Below, piece by piece: positions 34,227-40,708 of a stretch of 64,000 bases of DNA (the first letter of the stretch is position 1; each line of letters opens with the position of its first letter). The stretch is taken from contig DKYT01000044.1 in NCBI GenBank assembly GCA_002492465.1, positions 1 to 64,000 on the forward strand. Direction: 5' to 3'. Under the pieces are notes generated by a model. It had not been told where the DNA came from. It searched no databases and saw only the letters and a list, made by a program, of their open reading frames with translations. Position numbers and translations under genes: made by a program. The stretch comes from Lachnospiraceae bacterium UBA7093. GTDB lineage: Bacteria; Bacillota; Clostridia; Lachnospirales; Lachnospiraceae.

Positions 34227-35186
34227 TCAGATTCCCAGCACCGCCAGCAGACAGAGCATAGCGGTAACAATGGAAAAAACCGCTACTACCTTTGTCTCTT
34301 TCCACCCGCACAGCTCGAAATGATGGTGAAGGGGCGCCATTTTCAAAATCCTTTTTCCCCCGGTGAGCTTAAAGTACACCACCTGTATGATCACCGACAA
34401 AACTTCCGCCACATAAATAAAACCAACTACAGGCAAAAACAAAGGCATCTGCATGGTATAGGCGCATGCCGCAACAAAACCGCCCAGTGCCAGAGAACCG
34501 GTATCTCCCATAAACACCGTCGCCGGATGTACATTAAACAAAAGAAACCCCAGCAGCGCTCCCGTCACCGCACAGGTGATAGGCGCAATCCCTCCATCTG
34601 TTCCGATTGCCGCCACCGTAAAAAAGGTTGCCACCATAACCGTCACGCTGCTGGCAAGACCGTCCAGCCCATCTGTAAAATTGACGCCGTTCACCGTGCC
34701 CAGCACCACCACAAACAAAAGGGGAAGGTTTAACCAGCCAAAATTCACGAAATACCCTTTTACAAAAGGAATCCGCATGGTCAGCGGGATCTGGGTTACT
34801 TCCAGCAGATAATATGCAAAGATTCCCGTCACCACAATCTGCAGCAGCAGCTTCTGCCACGGGCTGAGCCCCATGGAACGCTTCAGCACCACTTTAATGT
34901 AATCATCCAGAAAACCGATCAACCCAAACCCCAAGGTAAGGAACAAAATCGGCATAATCCTGGGGTAATCCTTCATGTAGAGCACAGATGTCACTGTCAC
35001 GCTTGCCATAATCAGGATTCCGCCCATGGTAGGGGTTCCCGATTTTTTCAAATGTGTTCTCGGACCGTCGTCCCTTACCGTCTGCCCAACCTTAAGCCTT
35101 TTCAAAAAAGGGATGATCAATGGTCCCAGTACCACGCTTAACCCAAAGGAAATCAATATGGGCACAATAATAGAACTGCCTGTCAT
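34227..35186 (-). CDS. mraY: Phospho-MurNAc-pentapeptide transferase MraY
   Basis: 319 residues with ten predicted transmembrane helices. Signature motifs: GTPTMGGI, the catalytic pair in LDDYIKV, NFTDGLDGLASS, FMGDTGSLALGG and MAPLHHHFELCGW. It transfers phospho-MurNAc-pentapeptide to undecaprenyl phosphate to make lipid I. The ATG at 35186 (AGAGGTG upstream) lies 14 nt after the stop of the spoVD 3' part. This essential gene is thus immediately downstream of the interrupted locus. Confidence 0.95.
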   Translation of the reverse strand: MTGSSIIVPILISFGLSVVLGPLIIPFLKRLKVGQTVRDDGPRTHLKKSGTPTMGGILIMASVTVTSVLYMKDYPRIMPILFLTLGFGLIGFLDDYIKVVLKRSMGLSPWQKLLLQIVVTGIFAYYLLEVTQIPLTMRIPFVKGYFVNFGWLNLPLLFVVVLGTVNGVNFTDGLDGLASSVTVMVATFFTVAAIGTDGGIAPITCAVTGALLGFLLFNVHPATVFMGDTGSLALGGFVAACAYTMQMPLFLPVVGFIYVAEVLSVIIQVVYFKLTGGKRILKMAPLHHHFELCGWKETKVVAVFSIVTAMLCLLAVLGI

Positions 35187-35199
35187 TTGCCTACACCTC

Positions 35200-35841
35200 T
35201 CAATTATAATCCATTTTTCCCAAATAAGGAAGAATATTTTCAAAAAGCTGTCTTACCACCGGCGCCGCCACCTGTCCCCCATAATAAACACCCTGGGGAT
35301 TGTGGATAATGACCAGTGCAAGCACCTGGGGATCGTCCGCCGGCGCAAAACCCAGAAAGGAAGCGATATATCTTCCGCTGCCTCTGGGCAGGGTCTGGCT
35401 GGTCGCCGTTTTCCCCCCTACCCTTGCCCCCTCCACGTAACCGTTTTTCCCTGATCCGTTTTCAACCACCTGTTCCAGAATCATCCGCATGGTGGCGGAG
35501 GTTTCCTCTGATACAATATGCTCAGCTACCGGATAAGAGAACATTTCAATCTCCGTTCCCTCCCTGTTGGTACGCTTCACGCCAAAATGAGGGGTAACTC
35601 TGCTGCCGCCGTTGACAATGGAAGAAGCCGTGGTGGCAAGCTGTATGGGCGTAATCTGAAAGGACTGCCCAAAGGACACTGTGGCAAGCTCCACCGCTTT
35701 CATATCCTCCATCTTATGCATAATGGTTCCCGCCTCCCCCGGCAGATCCACGCCGGTTTTGTTTAACAGCCCGAATTTGGTAAAGTAATGATAGTAATTT
35801 TCCACTCCCAGCCTTAAACCTACCGTAATAAATACCGGGTT
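35200..35841 (-). CDS. spoVD: SpoVD-like PBP, 3' part (interrupted gene)
   Basis: The C-terminal third of a class B penicillin-binding protein, separated from its 5' part (40706-41839) by the 4.9-kb element. The frame is open up to the attachment site and gives NTCNPVFITVGLRLGVENYYHYF, continuing the transpeptidase fold. The active-site triad motif that should read KTG is here KTAT (GGKTATSQTLPRG). The end GGQVAAPVVRQLFENILPYLG is characteristic of clostridial SpoVD/PBP2. There is no PASTA domain. An internal GTG at 35805 could start a 201-residue product, but it would lack the SxxK serine and the SxN motif and so be inactive. Removing the element restores a 574-residue protein. mraY follows after 14 nt. 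Confidence 0.8.
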   Translation of the reverse strand, partial: NPVFITVGLRLGVENYYHYFTKFGLLNKTGVDLPGEAGTIMHKMEDMKAVELATVSFGQSFQITPIQLATTASSIVNGGSRVTPHFGVKRTNREGTEIEMFSYPVAEHIVSEETSATMRMILEQVVENGSGKNGYVEGARVGGKTATSQTLPRGSGRYIASFLGFAPADDPQVLALVIIHNPQGVYYGGQVAAPVVRQLFENILPYLGKMDYN

Positions 35842-35858
35842 ACAGGTATTTATGAAAC
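35828..35858. repeat. Attachment site at the left end of the spoVD element
   Basis: 35828-35845 reads ATAAATACCGG-G-TTACAG and matches 40743-40760 with one mismatch (G versus T). The outer arm GGTATTTATGAAAC (35845-35858) is the exact inverse of the arm at the right end. By dyad symmetry the crossover pair would be 35840-35841. The recombinase stop codon lies 2 bp beyond the arm. Confidence 0.75.
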
Positions 35859-35859
35859 T

Positions 35860-37425
35860 TTAATTGTCCCTGCCGTAATATGCCTCCTCCCACTCCTTCC
35901 CGGCACCCTCAGGAAAAAGAAGAATTCTGCCGTCTTTATGTATCTCCATATGATCCGTCTTTGCAGTCAGCGCCATAACCGCCGCCTGTTCCAGAAGCCC
36001 CTCTCTCCTGATTGCCTCCCGGATTGTCCCAAAACGCAGTTCACTATTATTATATGACCTCTCCTTTTCCTTTATGCGGTTTATCTGCCCCCTCAGTTCT
36101 TTCATTTTTTCCGTAAGCTCTCCCCCGTACCTGCTAAAATCCTCGTTCCCGATAACGCCCTCCAGCAGCTTCCCCATCAGCCTGTCCTTTCGCTCCTGGA
36201 GTTTCTCATATTCCTTTTCCAGCCGCCTTTCCTCCTCCTTCCCCGATTTTTCCCACATAGTCTCTTTCAAAAAAAGCATGAACTTCCCAAGAAGCCTTTC
36301 CTCCTCTTCCTCTGGAAGTTCTCCCCTTCGTTGAAAAACTTCCTTAAGGCTCAAAAGCAGCTTATCCTCTGAAAGATGTATATTATCACAGCCCGGTCCA
36401 GCCTTTTCCCTCGCTTTTCTTCCTCCCTCTAAAAAGGAAGCGCATTTCCAGACCACCCTTTTCCCTTGTCCGGAAGGGCAGCTGGTTCTGTAATAATACC
36501 TGCCGCATTCAGCGCACTTTATTTTTCCCGTCAAGGCATATTTGCCCCTTCCCTTTCCCACGCCTGGGTTTTTTCCGATTCTACCCCCTGCCGCCCGTTC
36601 CTGCATCAAACGAATTACCTTCTCCTGGTATTCCCTGGAGACAATTTCAGGAAGCGCCTTTTCCATCACCACCCACTCCTCCTGGGGCACCTGCTCATAG
36701 CGTTTGGTGTCAAAGTTATAGGTTCTGGTGTTTAAAACCACAGTTCCGTGTGCCCTGGGGCTGTACAACATTTTCCGCCACTGTACCTCCGATATTTTCT
36801 GTCCCTTCCTGCCCCTTGCCCCCAGCTCATAAAGCCGGTTGCTTATGGTATAAAATCCCTTCCCCTCTCTGGCGAGGGCAAATGCCGTCCGATAATACTC
36901 CGCCTCCTTTTCGTTGATCTCGTACAAATCCCTGCCCAGCTTGTTCCATCCAAACATGGAACAGGTAATATTGCAGCCGCTTTTTTTCTCCTGCCGCCGT
37001 CTGTGGGCGTTTTTTATTTTTTTGGAAAGCTCTCTGCTGAAGTCTTCCGCCAGAATTGCTTTGATGCCGGAGATCAGATTATCGTCGGTGGTGTGAAATT
37101 TTCCTTCTATATATATATATAGTTTTAAATGGTTCTCTGTAAGCCTGCTTAAAAAAAAGTACCAGTCCTTGGCGGACCGCATCAGACGGTCGATGGATTT
37201 GATCATCACAATGTCAAACCGATCCTTCTCCATATCTCCAAGCAGCCTTTGATACTCCCTGCGCTTATACGCCACCGTGCCGGTTCTGGATTCCACATAC
37301 TGCTCCGTAATCCGCCATCCCTTCTTCTCCGCTATCTCCCTGCTCTCCGCCACCTGAGTGGCAAGGGCGTTGATTTGACTTTCCTCCTCCGTACTGCATC
37401 TGTTATAAATCCCTACCCTTTCCAT
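35860..37425 (-). CDS. Large serine recombinase
   Basis: 521 residues from the ATG at 37425 (ATGGAG 6 nt upstream). An N-terminal resolvase domain (about 1-140) has the catalytic Ser11 in YNRCSTEEE and the arginine-rich SIDRLMRS and EDFSRELSKKI motifs. A recombinase domain (about 155-255) includes MFGWNKLGRDLYEINEKEAEYYRTAF. A zinc-ribbon region has KCAECGRYYY and later Cys residues. A long coiled coil (about 365-440) is the part that controls integration versus excision in this family. It is the only mobility enzyme of the element, and its stop lies 2 bp inside the left attachment arm. It probably excises and inserts the element at spoVD. The upstream leader is highly structured. Confidence 0.92.
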   Translation of the reverse strand: MERVGIYNRCSTEEESQINALATQVAESREIAEKKGWRITEQYVESRTGTVAYKRREYQRLLGDMEKDRFDIVMIKSIDRLMRSAKDWYFFLSRLTENHLKLYIYIEGKFHTTDDNLISGIKAILAEDFSRELSKKIKNAHRRRQEKKSGCNITCSMFGWNKLGRDLYEINEKEAEYYRTAFALAREGKGFYTISNRLYELGARGRKGQKISEVQWRKMLYSPRAHGTVVLNTRTYNFDTKRYEQVPQEEWVVMEKALPEIVSREYQEKVIRLMQERAAGGRIGKNPGVGKGRGKYALTGKIKCAECGRYYYRTSCPSGQGKRVVWKCASFLEGGRKAREKAGPGCDNIHLSEDKLLLSLKEVFQRRGELPEEEEERLLGKFMLFLKETMWEKSGKEEERRLEKEYEKLQERKDRLMGKLLEGVIGNEDFSRYGGELTEKMKELRGQINRIKEKERSYNNSELRFGTIREAIRREGLLEQAAVMALTAKTDHMEIHKDGRILLFPEGAGKEWEEAYYGRDN

Positions 37426-37562
37426 AATAATCTCCATTCCGGAGCGTTCGCGCGACGGGGCGACGCAAATCTCAAATTTGCGTCTGCCATAAGGGCTTAT
37501 TTGTGACGCTCCGGCACAAATAGCCGTGTGAAAAATCAGCTATCAAGCTGATTTTTCACACT
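37426..37562 (-). promoter_or_regulatory. Structured leader of the recombinase gene: three hairpins
   Basis: On the minus strand, between the 42-residue gene and the recombinase, are a long perfect stem (GTGTGAAAAATCAGCT with its inverse around a 4-nt loop, 37530-37565), then GGCTATTTGTG pairing with CACAAATAAGCC, then GACGCAAA pairing with TTTGCGTC. CCGGAGCG near 37439 can also pair with CGCTCCGG near 37513, enclosing the inner hairpin. The competing pairings suggest attenuation or another RNA-level control of recombinase expression. There is no strong T-run after the first stem. Confidence 0.45.
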
Positions 37563-37689
37563 ACCTATCCTCCATTTCTTCCCGGTTCAGCCTGGTTTTC
37601 AACGCCTGCTCCTCCTCCCCATCGATCAACCCCTTTTCCCTGAGTATCCCGCACAGTAAAACGAAAGTCCGCCTCTCCCTCTCTTCCAT
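37561..37689 (-). CDS. 42-residue SHOCT-like protein upstream of the recombinase
   Basis: A short frame starting at the ATG at 37689 with AAGGGAAAAGG upstream. The product is highly charged: TFVLLCGILREKGLIDGEEE, then QALKTRLNREE. The (L)-REKGLIDGEEEQALKTRL pattern recalls the SHOCT domain (short C-terminal domain, with G-I/L-I-(T/D)-xEE(F)xxxK). It lies in the same orientation just before the recombinase. Small proteins next to large serine recombinases can act as recombination directionality factors, so that role is a hypothesis here. It is too short for confident family assignment. Confidence 0.5.
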   Translation of the reverse strand: MEERERRTFVLLCGILREKGLIDGEEEQALKTRLNREEMEDR

Positions 37690-37773
37690 ATGCCTTTTCC
37701 CTTATAAGACTTTACACTAATATATTCTTTCGCCGCCTGAACGATACCCCTATAAAAAATATCGCCGCAGTCA

Positions 37774-37802
37774 TTGACTTTAGCGCTTTAAAGCTGTATA
37801 AT
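37774..37802 (+). promoter_or_regulatory. Sigma-A promoter of the element's ABC importer
   Basis: TTGACT (37774-37779), a 17-bp spacer and TATAAT (37797-37802), about 47 bp before the first importer gene. The spacer contains the perfect palindrome GCTTTAAAGC, which could be an operator. The importer should therefore be expressed in vegetative cells. Confidence 0.65.
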
Positions 37803-37848
37803 CTGATGCAGTGATCTTTCACTAAAAACTTTCATGGGAGGAATGATT

Positions 37849-38862
37849 ATGAAAAAAATACTTGCATTACTTTTGACCTTAGTAATGGTCAGCGGACTTG
37901 TTGCCTGCGGAAATTCAGGCTCAGAAACCGCTGCCCCAGAGAGCGGCACTTCTGAAAGCAGCGCTTCCAGCGAGGGCGGAGACGCTTCCTATACAGTGGG
38001 CATCTGCCAGCTGGTACAGCATGAAGCTTTAGACGCCGCTACCCAGGGATTTATTGACGCCCTGAAGGAAGAACTGGGCGACCAGGTTACCATTGACATC
38101 CAAAACGCCCAGGGTGATTCCAACACCTGTTCCACCATCATCAACAGCTTTGTCTCCAACAAAGTGGATCTGATCCTTGCAAACGCAACCCCCGCCCTTC
38201 AGGCAGCTACCGCCGGGACAAGCGATATTCCCATTCTGGGAACCTCCGTTACGGAATACGGCGTTGCCCTTGGAATCGATAATTTCAACGGCACTGTAGG
38301 CGGAAATGTCTCCGGAACATCGGACCTTGCGCCCTTAGACGGTCAGGCTGACATGCTTCAGGAGTTATTCCCCGAGGCAAAAACCGTTGGTCTTCTTTAC
38401 TGCTCCGCTGAGGCAAATTCTCAGTATCAGGTAGATACCATTAAGGGCTTCCTTGAGGAAAGAGGTTACACCTGTGAATATTATTCTTTCTCAGACTCCA
38501 ACGACCTTTCCTCTGTTGTAACAAACGCAGCAGGCAGCGTTGATGTCATCTATGTCCCTACGGACAACACGGCTGCTTCCAATGCGGAGATTATCAACAA
38601 TATCTGCCTTCCCGCCGGCGTACCTGTTGTAGCGGGAGAAGAAGGCATCTGTGCAGGCTGCGGCGTTGCCACCTTATCTATCAGCTACTATGACATCGGC
38701 ATTACTACCGGCAGAATGGCGGCAAAAATCCTTGCAGAAGGCGCCGACATTTCCACCATGCCTATTGAATATGCACCTCAGTTTGTTAAAAAGTACAATG
38801 CGGCAAACTGTGAGGCACTAAATATTACGGTTCCCGACGATTACGAGGCAATTGAAGAGTAA
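37849..38862 (+). CDS. ABC importer substrate-binding lipoprotein (PF04392-type)
   Basis: About 337 residues from the ATG at 37849 (GGGAGG 8 nt upstream). Lipoprotein signal with lipobox LVAC and an SE-rich linker. Then a two-lobed binding fold starting YTVGICQLVQHEALDAATQG, with NAQGDSNTCSTIINSFVSNKVDLILANATPALQAA and KTVGLLYCSAEANSQYQ. These features match the ABC_sub_bind family that includes the TrpX-type tryptophan-binding proteins; the actual ligand cannot be read from sequence. It is the first gene of the importer operon carried as cargo in the spoVD element. A weak terminator-like hairpin follows, which would favour excess binding protein. Confidence 0.85.
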   Translation: MKKILALLLTLVMVSGLVACGNSGSETAAPESGTSESSASSEGGDASYTVGICQLVQHEALDAATQGFIDALKEELGDQVTIDIQNAQGDSNTCSTIINSFVSNKVDLILANATPALQAATAGTSDIPILGTSVTEYGVALGIDNFNGTVGGNVSGTSDLAPLDGQADMLQELFPEAKTVGLLYCSAEANSQYQVDTIKGFLEERGYTCEYYSFSDSNDLSSVVTNAAGSVDVIYVPTDNTAASNAEIINNICLPAGVPVVAGEEGICAGCGVATLSISYYDIGITTGRMAAKILAEGADISTMPIEYAPQFVKKYNAANCEALNITVPDDYEAIEE

Positions 38863-38881
38863 TCTTTTTACACAACAAATC

Positions 38882-38914
38882 AGCAGCGGGGGATTTTTCT
38901 CTCGCTGCTTTTAT
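38882..38914 (+). terminator. Intercistronic hairpin after the binding-protein gene
   Basis: AGCAGCG (38882-38888) pairs with CGCTGCT (38903-38909), followed by TTTT. It is probably a partial terminator that lets the binding protein outnumber the permease. Confidence 0.4.
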
Positions 38915-38938
38915 CAGATATTTTTCTGGAGGTAATTA

Positions 38939-39868
38939 ATGAATATCTTAAATTTGTTCAATGCAATGCCCGGCGCGTTTGCCCAGGGGCTGATTTGGGG
39001 CATCACCGCCATTGGCATTTACATCACCTATCGAATTCTTGATATTGCCGACCTTACCGTTGACGGCTCCATCTGCACCGGAGGCGCTACCTGTATTATG
39101 ATGATGCTTTCCGGCCACAATGTTTTTATTTCTATGCTTGCTGCCACCCTTGCCGGTATGCTCACCGGGCTGGTGACGGGATTGTTTCACACCTTCATGG
39201 GTATTCCTGCTATCTTAGCCGGTATCTTAACCCAGCTGGGCTTATATTCCGTTAATCTGAAAATCATGGGAAAGGCAAATCAGGCAATCGGCGTTGAAAA
39301 ATACGACCTTTTGGTTGCTTTACGATATATCAGAAACGTTCCTTTTTACAAAAACACCATCTTCGTCGTGGCAGTTTGTATTCTCCTGCTGGTGGTGATT
39401 CTTTACTGGTTTTTCGGCACGGAGCTGGGCTGCAGCCTGCGCGCTACCGGCTGCAACGACCGTATGTCCAAGGCGCAGGGCATCAACACAGACTTTGCCA
39501 AGGTTTTAGGGCTGATGATCTCCAATGGGCTTGTAGGTCTTTCCGGCGCTCTGCTTGCGCAGTACCAGGGCTTTGCAGATGTCACCATGGGGCGCGGCGC
39601 TATTGTCATAGGACTTGCCGCGGTAATCATTGGGGAAGCGGTTTTCGGCCGTGTATTCCATAATTTCGGCTTTAAGCTGATCGGCGTTGCCTTAGGTTCC
39701 ATTCTTTACTATATTGTATTCCAGGCTGTGGTCTGGATGGGCTTAGACCCGGATCTGTTAAAGCTTCTCACTGCCCTTTTGGTTGCCACCTTCCTTGCCG
39801 TTCCCTACTGGAAGGGTAAGTACTTTACCAAGGCAAACGTAAAGAAAGGAGGTCAGACCAATGCTTGA
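38939..39868 (+). CDS. ABC importer permease
   Basis: 309 residues with eight or nine transmembrane helices, of the branched-chain/sugar-type permease superfamily (BPD_transp_2). ADLTVDGSICTGGATCIMM near residue 40 and ATGCNDRMSKAQGINTDFAKVLGLMISNGLVGLSGALLAQ past the middle are typical of permeases paired with PF04392 binding proteins. The second segment contains the likely coupling helix. The ATG at 38939 has GGAGG 7 nt upstream. It overlaps the ATPase gene by 8 bp. Confidence 0.88.
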   Translation: MNILNLFNAMPGAFAQGLIWGITAIGIYITYRILDIADLTVDGSICTGGATCIMMMLSGHNVFISMLAATLAGMLTGLVTGLFHTFMGIPAILAGILTQLGLYSVNLKIMGKANQAIGVEKYDLLVALRYIRNVPFYKNTIFVVAVCILLLVVILYWFFGTELGCSLRATGCNDRMSKAQGINTDFAKVLGLMISNGLVGLSGALLAQYQGFADVTMGRGAIVIGLAAVIIGEAVFGRVFHNFGFKLIGVALGSILYYIVFQAVVWMGLDPDLLKLLTALLVATFLAVPYWKGKYFTKANVKKGGQTNA

Positions 39869-40655
39869 AATCAAAGACGTTACCAAAGTATTCAATCCCG
39901 GCACCGTAAATGAAAAGCTTGCCCTGGATCATTTTTCCCTGACACTGGAGGATGGAGATTTCGTTACCGTCATCGGCGGAAACGGGGCGGGCAAATCCAC
40001 CATGATGAACGCCATCTCCGGCGTATGGCCGGTGGATTCCGGGGAAATTATCATTGACGGAATTAACGTAACCAGGCTTCCCGAGCACAAACGCGCTAAA
40101 TTTCTGGGAAGAGTTTTTCAGGATCCCATGACAGGCACTGCCGCAACCATGGGTATCGAAGAAAATCTCGCCCTTGCAAAGCGCCGCGGCCGCAGACGCT
40201 TTTTAGGCTCTGGTATCACCAAAAAGGAACGGGAAGAATACAGAGAGCTGCTGAAGATCTTGGATCTGGGACTGGAAAACCGCCTTACCTCCAAGGTGGG
40301 ACTGCTCTCCGGCGGACAACGCCAGGCGCTTACCCTGCTTATGGCGACTCTCCAGAAGCCCAAGCTGCTTCTTTTGGATGAACATACCGCCGCCCTCGAC
40401 CCCAAGACGGCTGCAAAAGTACTTGAAACCACAGAATATATTGTAAACAAGGATCATCTGACCACCTTAATGATCACCCACAACATGAAAGACGCCATCA
40501 CCCACGGGAACCGGCTGATCATGATGATGGACGGACAAATCATTCTGGATATCAGAGGAGAAGAAAAGAAAAGTCTTACCGTGGAAGATCTCCTTCATAA
40601 ATTTGAAGCGGTAAGCGGAGAAGAATTTGCAAACGACAAGGCTATTCTTGGATAA
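39861..40655 (+). CDS. ABC importer ATPase
   Basis: 264 residues. Walker A GGNGAGKSTMMN, Q-loop RVFQDP, signature LSGGQRQALTLL, Walker B LLLLDEHTAALDP and switch His in LMITHNM are all intact, so it should be an active ATPase. AAAGGAGG precedes the ATG. It completes the importer together with the two upstream genes. Nothing in it suggests decay; the whole operon seems functional cargo of the element. Confidence 0.92.
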   Translation: MLEIKDVTKVFNPGTVNEKLALDHFSLTLEDGDFVTVIGGNGAGKSTMMNAISGVWPVDSGEIIIDGINVTRLPEHKRAKFLGRVFQDPMTGTAATMGIEENLALAKRRGRRRFLGSGITKKEREEYRELLKILDLGLENRLTSKVGLLSGGQRQALTLLMATLQKPKLLLLDEHTAALDPKTAAKVLETTEYIVNKDHLTTLMITHNMKDAITHGNRLIMMMDGQIILDIRGEEKKSLTVEDLLHKFEAVSGEEFANDKAILG

Positions 40656-40657
40656 AT

Positions 40658-40708
40658 CAAAAAAATAAAAAGGCGGTCGAAGATTTTTATATATCTCCGA
40701 CCGCCTTA
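40658..40708. terminator. Strong hairpin at the right end of the element
   Basis: AAGGCGGTCG (40669-40678) pairs perfectly with CGACCGCCTT (40698-40707). On the minus strand it is followed by a long T-rich tract (from the A-run at 40658-40668); on the plus strand only TTAATTT follows. It therefore terminates the importer operon and, more strongly, leftward transcripts arriving from mraZ-pbpB-spoVD. The premature stop of the spoVD 5' part lies in the stem. Confidence 0.7.

Noticed and set aside
35200..35841. Simple pseudogene reading of spoVD
   Set aside because: Both halves are free of stops and frameshifts, and the repeats restore the frame and motif exactly. Decay would not be expected to preserve this, though a recent neutral insertion remains possible.
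37426..37562. Inverted repeats upstream of the recombinase considered as a CRISPR array, or as attachment sites
   Set aside because: There are no regularly spaced identical repeats, and the true ends of the element lie at 35.83 and 40.75 kb where the spoVD frame is split.
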